A stretch of DNA of 64,000 nucleotides from Cellulomonas gelida (GTDB lineage: Bacteria; Actinomycetota; Actinomycetes; Actinomycetales; Cellulomonadaceae), in contig NZ_BJLQ01000014.1 of assembly GCF_006538725.1 (NCBI RefSeq), positions 1-64,000 of the forward strand, given 5' to 3'. Below are positions 1 to 9,100 of this stretch, piece after piece; position 1 is the stretch's first letter, and each line of letters opens with the position of its first letter. The translations under genes were made by a program, and so were the position numbers. The notes beneath the pieces are model-generated. The model did no database searches. It saw nothing but the letters and a program-made list of their open reading frames with translations, and had not been told where the DNA came from.

Positions 1-331
1 CCCGCCGCGGGGCGCGGCGGGCCGGGACGAGCAGGTCGACGACCTCCGGCGTCCCGGCGTTGGTGAGACCGTGCAGCCGTGCGCCCGCGATGCCGGTGAT
101 GACGGCGTCCGGTCCGGCCATGAGCGTCGCGGCGAGGTACCTCGCGTGCTCGTCGAGCGGCGCGCGGGAGAGTCGCACCACGCCGGGAAGCACCGCGCGC
201 CACTGGCTGACGAGCCGACCTCGGACCACCGCGTCGCTGACCCCGGCCGCGCGCAGCTGGGCGCGTGTGAGCATGCCTTCCTGCACGTCAGCCAGTGCGA
301 GCAGTGGCTCGCCGATCGATGTCCTGACCAC
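1..331 (-). CDS. AbiEi-like antitoxin N-terminal domain protein (partial, runs off the left edge)
   Basis: Only the first ~110 residues are in the window. The reverse strand reads without a stop from GTG 331 (an in-frame GTG at 343 is an alternative) to base 1. The translation contains QEGMLTRAQLRAAGVSDAVV followed by a basic stretch ending in LPGVVRLSRAP, then a helical region with GPDAVITGIAGARLHGL. This is the winged-helix arrangement found at the start of type IV toxin-antitoxin AbiEi-family proteins, many of which in actinobacteria carry a DUF559 nuclease-like C-terminus. Whether this one does cannot be seen. It is divergent from glnA2. Family assignment is by pattern, so moderate confidence. 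Confidence 0.55.
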   Translation of the reverse strand, partial: MVRTSIGEPLLALADVQEGMLTRAQLRAAGVSDAVVRGRLVSQWRAVLPGVVRLSRAPLDEHARYLAATLMAGPDAVITGIAGARLHGLTNAGTPEVVDLLVPARRAPRR

Positions 332-407
332 ACCGCATCTCACCGCGTGTCCCCGCACGATCGTCGCGACGACCGCCCCACCTGTGGACGCGCCACCCCG
401 CCCCGAG

Positions 408-455
408 CGCTGAGGTCGGCTCGCCCCGCTCCGCACGCTGAGATCGGCTCGCCCT
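408..455. repeat. Two-copy direct repeat, 28-bp period
   Basis: A 19-base unit, cgctgaggtcggctcgccc at 408-426, recurs at 436-454 with one mismatch (g415 versus a443). A shorter echo (cgctgag) occurs at 486-492. It lies upstream of the AbiEi-like gene and may be a protein-binding site or a decayed repeat. Function unknown. Confidence 0.5.
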
Positions 456-529
456 GCCCAGCCCCGGCCGACGGCCACCCGCTCACGCTGAGCTCCGACG
501 CCGCGACGCCGCCCCCTTCCGCCCGTCGC

Positions 530-590
530 TGCAGTGATGAATGCAGGGTGGGTGGTGGTCGAGCGCATGAAGCCTGCACTCATCCATGCA
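530..590. promoter_or_regulatory. Paired TGCA-N8-TGCA palindromic sites
   Basis: Two 16-bp sites, tgcagtgatgaatgca at 530-545 and tgcactcatccatgca at 575-590, share the TGCA-N8-TGCA frame. They are inverted near-copies of each other (14 of 17 bases match when one is reverse-complemented). Their centres are 45 bp apart, close to a whole number of helical turns. This suggests a paired operator between the AbiEi-like gene and glnA2. The regulator is unknown. Confidence 0.3.
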
Positions 591-790
591 CCCACGCAGC
601 GATGGCAGGTACGTAGCGGGGCGGGGTGGGGGTGGTGGCGCTCGGGGGGTGCGGCGGGGTGTCGTTGCGCTGGACGGGAGCGTGGGTGGGGGGTGCAAGG
701 TGGGGTCGGGGGTGGGTGGCTCGGAGCGGGGCGCGCCGGTGGGTGGGATGGGCACGTGTGCAGGGGGTGGGATCAGGCAGGATGGGCGGC

Positions 791-2128
791 ATGGACAGGC
801 AGCAGGAGTTCGTGCTCCGTACGGTCGAGGAGCGGGACATCCGCTTCATCCGTCTCTGGTTCACCGACGTGCTCGGGATCCTGAAGTCGGTGGCGGTCGC
901 TCCCGCCGAGCTCGAGGCCGCGTTCTCCGAGGGCATCGGGTTCGACGGCAGCGCCATCGAGGGCCTGACGCGCGTGTACGAGGCCGACATGATCGCCCGC
1001 CCCGACCCGTCCACGTTCCAGGTGCTGCCGTGGCGTGGCGAGCGGCACGGGACCGCGCGCATGTTCTGCGACCTGCTGACGCCCGAGGGCGAGCCGAGCC
1101 TTGCCGACTCGCGCAACGTGCTCAAGCGCGCGCTGAGCCGCGCGAGCGACAAGGGGTTCACGTTCTACACGCACCCCGAGGTCGAGTTCTACCTGTTCGA
1201 CGCGCCCGCAGACCCGAGCCTGCCGCTCGTCCCGGTCGACCAGGGTGGCTACTTCGACCACGTGCCGCGCGGCACCGCGCACGACTTCCGGCGTGCGGCG
1301 ATCACGATGCTCGAGTCCATGGGCATCTCGGTGGAGTTCTCGCACCACGAGGCCGGCCCGGGACAGAACGAGATCGACCTGCGCTACGCCGACGCGCTGA
1401 CGACCGCGGACAACATCATGACGTTCCGCCAGGTCGTCAAGGAGGTCGCGCTCGAGCAGGGGGTGTTCGCGAGCTTCATGCCCAAGCCGCTGGCCGACCA
1501 GCCCGGCTCCGGCATGCACACGCACCTGTCGCTGTTCGAGGGCGACCGCAACGCGTTCCACGAGCCGGGTGCGCACCTCGAGCAGTCGAAGGTCGCGCGC
1601 CACTTCATCGCGGGACTGCTCAAGCACGCCGCGGAGATCACCGCCGTGACCAACCAGTTCGTGAACTCCTACAAGCGCCTGTGGGGCGGCGCCGAGGCGC
1701 CGAGCTACATCTGCTGGGGTCACAACAACCGCTCCGCGCTCGTCCGGATCCCGATGTACAAGCCGGGCAAGGGCAACTCGAGCCGCGTCGAGTACCGCGC
1801 GGTCGACAGCGCGACCAACCCGTACCTCGCGTTCGCCGTCCTGCTCGCGGCCGGCCTCAAGGGCATCGAGGAGGGGTACGAGATGCCCGAGGGTGCCGAC
1901 GACGACGTGTGGGAGCTCACCGACGCCGAGCGTCGCGCGCTGGGCATCGAGCCGCTGCCGCAGTCGCTCGACCAGGCGATCGCGGTGATGGAGAAGTCGG
2001 AGCTCGTGGCCGAGACCCTCGGTGAGCACGTGTTCGACTTCTTCCTGCGCAACAAGCGTCGCGAGTGGGACGAGTACCGCGCGCAGGTCACGCCGTACGA
2101 GCTGAAGCGGTTCCTGCCGGTCCTGTGA
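791..2128 (+). CDS. glnA2: Glutamine synthetase, GlnA2-type
   Basis: 445 residues, the length of mycobacterial GlnA2 and shorter than GlnA1. ATP-dependent ligation of ammonia to glutamate. The N-terminus MDRQQEFVLRTVEERDIRF and the beta-grasp segment with GIGFDGSAIEG are followed by the catalytic domain with GPGQNEIDLR, SGMHTHLSLF and NRSALVRIP. Where GlnA1 enzymes carry the adenylylated tyrosine in a LPPEE context, this protein reads WELTDAERRALG, so it is probably not a GlnE target. ATG 791 is preferred over in-frame ATG 782 because family members begin MDRQ. glnE starts 4 bases after its stop, so the two probably form an operon. Confidence 0.93.
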   Translation: MDRQQEFVLRTVEERDIRFIRLWFTDVLGILKSVAVAPAELEAAFSEGIGFDGSAIEGLTRVYEADMIARPDPSTFQVLPWRGERHGTARMFCDLLTPEGEPSLADSRNVLKRALSRASDKGFTFYTHPEVEFYLFDAPADPSLPLVPVDQGGYFDHVPRGTAHDFRRAAITMLESMGISVEFSHHEAGPGQNEIDLRYADALTTADNIMTFRQVVKEVALEQGVFASFMPKPLADQPGSGMHTHLSLFEGDRNAFHEPGAHLEQSKVARHFIAGLLKHAAEITAVTNQFVNSYKRLWGGAEAPSYICWGHNNRSALVRIPMYKPGKGNSSRVEYRAVDSATNPYLAFAVLLAAGLKGIEEGYEMPEGADDDVWELTDAERRALGIEPLPQSLDQAIAVMEKSELVAETLGEHVFDFFLRNKRREWDEYRAQVTPYELKRFLPVL

Positions 2129-2132
2129 ACCG

Positions 2133-5100
2133 ATGAGCGAACGTCCCGAGCGCGGAGCGTCGCTCGCCGCACGCCTGACGCGCGCGGGCGTCGACGACGT
2201 CCCGCGGGCAGAGCGGCTGCTCGCGGACGCGGCGCTGCTCGAGGTGCTGCCCGACGCGGCGGAGGTCCTCGTCGGGCCCCTGGCCGACGTCGCCGACCCC
2301 GATGCGGCGCTGCTCGCGCTCGCCAAGCTCGCGGGAGCGGTCCGCGACGACGCCGGGCTGAGCGCGCTGCTCACGCAGACCCTCACGCACGACGACGAGC
2401 CGCGGCATCGCCTGCTCGCCGTGCTCGGCGCGTCGGTCGCGCTCGGCGACACGCTCGGCGCGCACCCGGCCAACCTGCGGCTGGTCGCCGACCCGACCCC
2501 CGGGACGGGCGTGCCGGCGGCGGAGGTGCGCGCCGAGCTGCTGCGCGCCGTGGGTGCCGACCCGACGCACGACGTTCCGGTCGCGACGGTCGTCGGGACG
2601 GACGGCATCGACGCGATGCGCCGGGCGTACCGGTCGCGGCTGCTGCGGATCACGGCGACCGACCTGACGGTGCCCGACCCCCTCAACCGCATGCCGGGCG
2701 TCGCGGCCGCGCTCGCAGACCTGGCCGCTGCGGCGCTCGAGTCGGCGCTCGCGCTGGCCCGGGCGGACCTGCCCGACCACGGCGCGGGCGTGCGGCTCGC
2801 GGTGATCGGGATGGGCAAGGCTGGCGGCCGTGAGCTCAACTACGTGTCCGACGTGGACGTCATCTACGTGTGCGAGCCCGCCGAGGGCTCGGGCCTGAGC
2901 GAGGCGGACGCGCTCGCGGCGGGCACCCGGCTGGCCTCAGGGCTGGCCCGGGCCTGCTCGACGCCCGCGGGCGAGCCTGCGCTGTGGCCGGTCGATGCGG
3001 CGCTGCGGCCCGAGGGCAAGGACGGGCCGCTGGTCCGCACGCTCGCGAGCCACCGCGCGTACTACGAGCGCTGGGCCAAGACGTGGGAGTTCCAGGCGCT
3101 GCTCAAGGCTCGCCCGCTCGCGGGAGACGTCGCCCTGGGACGCGCGTACGTCGAGATGACGCAGCCGTTCGTGTGGTCGGCGGTGCAGCGCGAGCACTTC
3201 GTCGAGGACTCGCAGGCGATGCGCCGACGCGTCGAGGGGAACATCCCCGCCGCGGAGGCCGACCGTCAGCTCAAGCTGGGCGTCGGAGGGCTGCGGGACG
3301 TCGAGTTCACGGTCCAGCTGCTGCAGCTCGTGCACGGCCGGTCCGACGAGGCCATCCGCAGCGGCAGCACGCTCACGGCCCTCGCGGCGCTCGCGGCCGA
3401 CGGCTACGTGGGCCGCGACCACGCGGCCCGGCTCGCGGTCTGCTACCGGTTCCTGCGGCTGCTCGAGCACCGCATCCAGCTGCACCGGCTGCAGCGCACC
3501 CACCTGCTGCCGACGGGTGAGGCGGACCTGCGGCGGCTCGCGCGCTCGGTCGGGATGCGCGCCGAAGGCGCCGAGGGACTGCTCGAGCGCTGGCGCCAGG
3601 TGCGGCGCGACGTGCGCCACCTGCACGAGGAGCTGTTCTACCGGCCCCTGCTGCCCGCGACGGCGCGGCTGTCCGACGAGGAGGCGAGCCTGGCTCCCGA
3701 GGCCGCGCGCGCCCGGCTCGCGGCGATCGGCTACCGCGACCCGGCCGGTGCGGCCCGGCACATCGCCGCGCTCACCGAGGGGGTCTCGCGGCGCGCGTCG
3801 ATCCAGCGCCAGCTGCTGCCGGTCATGCTCGGCTGGTTCGCCGAGGGCCCGGACCCCGACGGCGGCCTGCTCGCGTTCCGACGCCTGTCCGAGCAGCTGG
3901 GTACGACGCACTGGTACCTCAAGCTCCTGCGGGACTCGGGCACGGCCGCGCAGCGCCTCGCGCACGCGGTGTCGACGTCGCGCTACGTGGCCGACGCGCT
4001 CACCCGCTCGCCCGAGTCGGTGACCTGGCTCGCGGACGACGACGAGCTCGAGCCCCGCGGTCGTGAGCGCCTGGCCGCCGAGGTCGACGCGGCGCTGACG
4101 CGTGCGCACGAGCCCGTGCCGGCGGTCACGTTCCTGCGTGGGCTGCGTCGTCGTGAGCTCGCGCGCACAGCGGTCGCGGACGTCCTGGGAGTCGTGACGG
4201 GCGCGCGGGCGGCCCAGAGCGTGACCGCCGCGGCCGACGTCGTCCTCGCGGGGGCGCTGCGCGTCGCGGAGGCCGAGACCCGCCAGGCGCGGGGCCTCGA
4301 CCGGAACCCGACGCGCATGCTCGTCGTCGCGATGGGCCGGTTGGGCGGGCGCGAGATGGGGTATGCGTCGGACGCCGACGTGCTGTTCGTGCACGATCCC
4401 GAGCCGGGCGCGGACTCGCGCGCGGCACAGGAGTTCGCGGTCGCGGTGGCAACCGCCCTGCGCCAGCTCCTGGGCGCGCTCGGTCCCGAGCCCGCCCTCG
4501 CGGTCGACGCCGACCTGCGCCCGGAGGGCCGCAACGGCCCCCTCGCGCGGTCGTTCGACGCGTACGCGGAGTACTACGAGCGCTGGTCGTCGCCGTGGGA
4601 GAGCCAGGCGTTGCTGCGTGCGCGGCCCGTGGCCGGTGACGCCGAGCTCGGGGAGCGCTTCGTCGCGCTCGTCGACCCGTTGCGCTACCCCGAGGGCGGA
4701 CTGGACGCGAGCACGCTGCGCGAGGTCCGGCGCATCAAGGCGCGCGTCGAGGCGGAGCGACTGCCCCGCGGCCAGGACCCCGCGCGGCACCTCAAGCTCG
4801 GCCGGGGCGGGATCGCGGACGTCGAGTGGACCGCCCAGCTCCTGCAGCTGCAGCACGCCCACGAGGTGGCGGGGCTGCGCACGACGAGCACGCTCGACGC
4901 GCTCGCCGCGGCGTGCGGTGCGGGCCTGCTCGAGGCGGACGACCTGACCGCCCTGGTCCAGGCCTGGGAGCTCGCGTCGCGCCTGCGCGACGCCAACGTG
5001 CTGTGGACCGGCCGTGCGGAGGGCGCACACGCCGACGCCCTGCCGCACGACCACCACGCGCTCGGCGGGCTCGCGCGCGTCATCGGGTACCCGTCGGGCT

Positions 5101-5180
5101 CCGGTGGCGAGCTCGAGCAGACGTACCTGCGCACCGCCCGGCGCGCCCGAGCGGTGGTCGAGCGCGTCTTCTACGGCTGA
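2133..5180 (+). CDS. glnE: Bifunctional glutamine synthetase adenylyltransferase/deadenylase
   Basis: 1015 residues, typical of actinobacterial GlnE. It adds and removes AMP on a tyrosine of glutamine synthetase in response to nitrogen status. Two nucleotidyltransferase modules are visible. One at about residues 226-248 contains GMGKAGGRELNYVSDVDVIY. One at about 733-757 contains GRLGGREMGYASDADVLFV. Each has the paired aspartates of the metal site, and each is followed by helical regulatory segments with the LRxVEFTVQLLQL or IADVEWTAQLLQLQ signature. Its substrate glnA1 normally lies next to it in actinobacteria but here is 46.8 kb away. Confidence 0.95.
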   Translation: MSERPERGASLAARLTRAGVDDVPRAERLLADAALLEVLPDAAEVLVGPLADVADPDAALLALAKLAGAVRDDAGLSALLTQTLTHDDEPRHRLLAVLGASVALGDTLGAHPANLRLVADPTPGTGVPAAEVRAELLRAVGADPTHDVPVATVVGTDGIDAMRRAYRSRLLRITATDLTVPDPLNRMPGVAAALADLAAAALESALALARADLPDHGAGVRLAVIGMGKAGGRELNYVSDVDVIYVCEPAEGSGLSEADALAAGTRLASGLARACSTPAGEPALWPVDAALRPEGKDGPLVRTLASHRAYYERWAKTWEFQALLKARPLAGDVALGRAYVEMTQPFVWSAVQREHFVEDSQAMRRRVEGNIPAAEADRQLKLGVGGLRDVEFTVQLLQLVHGRSDEAIRSGSTLTALAALAADGYVGRDHAARLAVCYRFLRLLEHRIQLHRLQRTHLLPTGEADLRRLARSVGMRAEGAEGLLERWRQVRRDVRHLHEELFYRPLLPATARLSDEEASLAPEAARARLAAIGYRDPAGAARHIAALTEGVSRRASIQRQLLPVMLGWFAEGPDPDGGLLAFRRLSEQLGTTHWYLKLLRDSGTAAQRLAHAVSTSRYVADALTRSPESVTWLADDDELEPRGRERLAAEVDAALTRAHEPVPAVTFLRGLRRRELARTAVADVLGVVTGARAAQSVTAAADVVLAGALRVAEAETRQARGLDRNPTRMLVVAMGRLGGREMGYASDADVLFVHDPEPGADSRAAQEFAVAVATALRQLLGALGPEPALAVDADLRPEGRNGPLARSFDAYAEYYERWSSPWESQALLRARPVAGDAELGERFVALVDPLRYPEGGLDASTLREVRRIKARVEAERLPRGQDPARHLKLGRGGIADVEWTAQLLQLQHAHEVAGLRTTSTLDALAAACGAGLLEADDLTALVQAWELASRLRDANVLWTGRAEGAHADALPHDHHALGGLARVIGYPSGSGGELEQTYLRTARRARAVVERVFYG

Positions 5181-5413
5181 CGGGTACGCGCCCCGACGAG
5201 CGCGAGCTCGGCGGCGGTGCCACGGTGGTGCCCTTGATGCACTGACTCAGCCCGCGGCCGCACGAGTATCTACGGCGCCGTTCGTGCGCTCCTTCGTGTC
5301 GTCCGTGGTGGTCCGAGCGTGGGGGGACGCTGTGACGACGAGGTCCGGCGAGAACGTGACGACGCCCGTGCCCGCACCGCCCGGGTCCGGCCGGGCGTGA
5401 CGGGCGGCGGGCG

Positions 5414-6172
5414 ATGGGCGACCATGGGACGGAGCGCGCGGCTCAGCCGCGGACGGGCGTGCAGGAGCCCGGCGCACGCGTGACGTTGCTCGGCGACTTC
5501 CGCCTGCAGGTGGCCGGGAGGTCGGTCGAGCTCGGCGGGTCGTGCCGGCGGGTCGTCGCCCTGGTGTGCCTGCGCGGAGCGGTGCCCCGGGCACGTGCGG
5601 CGGGCACGCTGTGGCCGTCGGTCGCGGACCAGCGCGCGGGGGCGAACCTGCGCACGGCACTGTGGCGGGTGGGCCTCGTGGCGCCGTTCGTGCTGCGGGT
5701 CGACCGGGGCTGGGTCGAGCTGGGACTCGCGGTCACGGTGGACGTGCAGGACCTCACGCAGCGGGCGCTGGCCGTCGACGAGCCCGACGACGAGGTCACG
5801 TCGCTGTCGCGGCTCGCGGACGCGGACCTGCTCCCGGACTGGGACGACGAGTGGGTCGCGGAGGACCGTGAGCGCGTGCGACAGCTGCGGCTGCACCTGC
5901 TCGAGGCCGTGGCCCGCCGGCTCGCGTCCGAGAGCAGGTTCGCGGCGGCGGTGAACCTCGCGCTGACGGCGCTGCGCGCCGACCCGTTGCGCGAGAGCGC
6001 GCACCGCACCGTGATCGCGGTGCACCTCGCGGAGGGCAACCTGGCCGAGGCCCGCCGCGCGTTCGCCGCGTGCCGTCAGCTGCTGCGCCGCGAGCTCGGA
6101 GTCGAGCCGTCGGCCGCAACCGCGGCGCTCGTCGCGCGCCTCGTGCCCGACCGTGCGCTCAGCTCAGCGTGA
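5414..6172 (+). CDS. SARP/AfsR-family transcriptional regulator with BTAD domain
   Basis: 252 residues. Residues ~22-90 resemble the OmpR-type winged-helix of SARP regulators (VTLLGDFRLQVAGRSVEL, ANLRTALWRV). Residues ~95-245 match the bacterial transcriptional activator domain (HRTVIAVHLAEGNLAEARRA, LLRRELGVEPS). It faces the contractile-injection cluster tail to tail, and its last 14 bases overlap the 3' end of the 2021-residue gene. It is the only regulator-like gene next to the cluster. Two GTGACGACG repeats in its own upstream region (5332 and 5356) could allow autoregulation. SARP sites are typically 11-bp-phased heptamers, and such repeats occur upstream of the sheath gene. Control of the cluster is inference. 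Confidence 0.8.
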   Translation: MGDHGTERAAQPRTGVQEPGARVTLLGDFRLQVAGRSVELGGSCRRVVALVCLRGAVPRARAAGTLWPSVADQRAGANLRTALWRVGLVAPFVLRVDRGWVELGLAVTVDVQDLTQRALAVDEPDDEVTSLSRLADADLLPDWDDEWVAEDRERVRQLRLHLLEAVARRLASESRFAAAVNLALTALRADPLRESAHRTVIAVHLAEGNLAEARRAFAACRQLLRRELGVEPSAATAALVARLVPDRALSSA

Positions 6173-9100
6173 AGTCGCAGGTGAGTGTCTGGGACGAACC
6201 GCCGTCACCGACCTGCACCGACAGCGTGTAGGTCCCGGTGGTCGCGGTGTCGGCGAACTGCACGCGGAACGCCGAGCCGGTCGCCCCGAGGAAGGCTGCG
6301 GCGTCGGGTGCGTCCGCGCGGGAGACCGGGTCGGCCGTGCCCGAGGGCGGTGCGGCGCCGTTGATCGAGGTGATCGCCGGGGGAGTCGTGACCGGCGCCG
6401 GGACCAGGAGGAAGGCCTCGGTGCCGCGCGCGAGGGTCGTGAGCTCGGTGGCCTCCCGACGGGCAGCGTCGCGCAGCGGGAGCGTCGCGACGACCTCGAC
6501 GGTCAGGGTCCGCACGGGCACGTGCAGGTCGCGCGACAGGTGCATGCCGGCGCGGGCCAGCCCACCCTGGTAGTGCCCGTCGGTCGCGGCGTGCAGACGG
6601 CTGACCTCGACCGGGACGGGCGTCGTGGTGGCGGAGCGGGCCGTGAGCCGCGCGGCCGTGTCGATCACCAGCGCACCCGTGGGCTCGAGCGCGGTGACCT
6701 GGTGGATCCGCGGCACCGCCGGGGCGATCACGAGGTCGACCGACTGGAACGGCACGAGGGTCAGGTGGTCGCTCGTGCCGGGTGCGGACGCGTCCAGCGT
6801 CTGGCCGGCACCGGTCACCGTGACGTCGTCGACCCGCACGTCGAACCACAGGGGCTGGCGCCCGGCCGCGACCGCGTCGACCGACTGCTGGGCGCCGCCG
6901 ATCCCGTTCCGGGTCGTCACGCGGTGGGTTCCTGGGCGCGTGAACGCCGCGTAGACCGCCTGGTTGCGCTCGATGCGCGCGCCGGCGGGCACCGTGCCCA
7001 GGTCGGAGGCCCGGAAGCCGAGCGGGTCGGGCGTTCCCGCCGCCGGGTCCGTCACGGCGATCGCGCGAGGGTCGGGGTCGCGCTCGGTGAGGTCGCTCGC
7101 GACGAACGTGCCCGGGTCGGTGACGGTCGGGTTGGGGACGGTCGTGCCGTTCGGCGCGGCGGACGTGCCGACGGCGGCTCCGTTCGGCATGAGCCGCAGG
7201 TCGCGCGTGAGGTGGACCCCCGGCGCGTCGAGGCGTCCGTCCTCGACGAAGGACGTGCTGGAGGACTCGGGCCAGTAGCGGTACCGCATGACGTCGCCGA
7301 CGACGGCGTGGGCGGTGGTGAGCCCGTCGTGCGTGACGTCGCCCGTCAGACGCCCGAGCGGGGAGTACACGTCACCGGACTCGCTCGAGGCCTCCTGCTC
7401 GATCTGCGACTTGTGGGCGTTGGCGTCACCCGGGAACATCCGGTCCCACCACAGGTGGCCGAACGGCAGGAGCGAGAAGTTCTGCGTGCCGAGCAGCCAG
7501 CGCATCACGCGCAGCAGCCAGCGCGTCCAGTCGCCGGGCGCCACGGCGGGCTCGACCTGCCCGTACGGGTCGAACAGCCACTTCATCCAGCCCATGCCCA
7601 TCTCGACCATCGCCGAGGAGTCGGCGTTGCCGAGCGGGTCGCTCGCGCCCACGCGTGCGACGCGGACCGACAGCTCGTCGCCCGTGACGGGCACGGCGGT
7701 GGACAGCTCGACGCGCCCGCCGCTCACCGCGAGCACGTCCGTCCGGAACGGCCGCCCGGCGCGGTAGCGGACGACCACGCGGTCCTCCGGCGACAGGCCG
7801 TGCCCGCTGCCGAGGTCGATCGCGAAGTGGTTCGCGGCGTCGATCGTCCCCGCCTTGTACGAGTACCAGTCGAACGCGCTCTCCGGCTCGTGCGAGTCGT
7901 AGCCGCCCACCCGGACGTCGCCGGTGAAGGCGACGGCCTCGGTGAGGGTGAGGGTCGTGCCGTCCTTGGTCGCGGACCGGATCACGGTGTCCTCGCCGCG
8001 CCGGATCGTGACGCGGCCCGTCGCCGGGAGCTTCTCGGCGTCGGCGGCCTGCGCGAGCGTGAGCGTCGTCCCGCCCGCGCCGACCGTCGCCGCGAACAGG
8101 TCGCCCGTGCCGACCATCGCGCGGCCCAGCCCGTAGAACGCCTTGCCCACGAGCCAGAAGATGCCGCCCCACGTCGTGCCCGCGAGGAGGTTGACCAGGC
8201 CCCCGTGGGTCATGAGGTCGAGGATCGCGAACGGGACGTCGAAGCCCCCGACCGCCTGCTTCTTGCGCACGGCGACGCGCCCCGTGGGCAGCGCGCCGTT
8301 CTCGACCCGGACGCTGAACTCGTCGCCGGTCACGGCGGTCACCGACGCCTCGACGATCCGCGCGCCCTGAACGACCTGCAACGTGGCGCCAGAGCCGATC
8401 GAGACGGTGGCGTGCTGCGGGATCGTGACCGACCACGTGCCGCCGGTCCCGGTGGCCACCGTCGCGTCGAGGAACGCCGAGAACTCGGGCAGCTCGGTGT
8501 CGCTCGCCAGGATGCCGGGCAGCTCGAGCGCGATCATCGGGAACGCGCAGAACCACAGCGGGCCCCAGCGGTGGTACTGCACGGTGTGCGTGAGCTCGTG
8601 GTTGACGAGGGACTGCCCGCGGTCGATCTCGGTGGGCTCCTCGTCGGGCACGAGCAACGTGCCCGGCCCCAACGTCGCGGTCCGCACGTCGCCGACCGGC
8701 TCGAGCGCGACGACGACGACCGACTGGTTCGCGGCGGTCGTCAGCGGGGTCACCCCCGCCGGGACCTCGGCCAAGAGCAACGCGCCGTCGCGCGTGACGG
8801 CGTCGAAGAAGGCGGTGTCACGCGTGACGGTCGAGCCGGTGGTCGTGCTCGTGTGCGCGAAGGTCGACAGCGCGGCGCCGGTCGCGGTCACCGGTGTGGA
8901 GAACGTGACCTCCGCGACGGGCGCGTCGCCGTTCAGGATCACGGGGTGGGTGACCTCGCCGTCCACGATCCCGAGCACCGAGGTGGTGCCGCGCAGGTCG
9001 TCGGAGCGCCAGAGCGTGAAGGTGGCCGTGGTCGTCGCGCCGGTCCCGGTGCGAGTGCCGTCGGTGCCGAGGAACGGTCCGCCGGTGTCCGGGTCCGAGA

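Larger units (their letters stand above)
332..790. other. Divergent intergenic region upstream of glnA2
   Basis: No gene is supported here. The left half holds a 28-bp-period direct repeat and a pair of TGCA-N8-TGCA sites (listed separately). The right half, about 610-785, is strongly G-rich on the plus strand with several runs of four to six G. No convincing -35/-10 pair was recognised for either flanking gene. The open frames across it have arginine/proline-rich shadow composition. Confidence 0.6.

Noticed and set aside
791-2128. glnA2 as a second GlnE target
   Set aside because: The tyrosine motif LPPEE context of GlnA1 is absent; the equivalent segment reads ELTDAERRALG.
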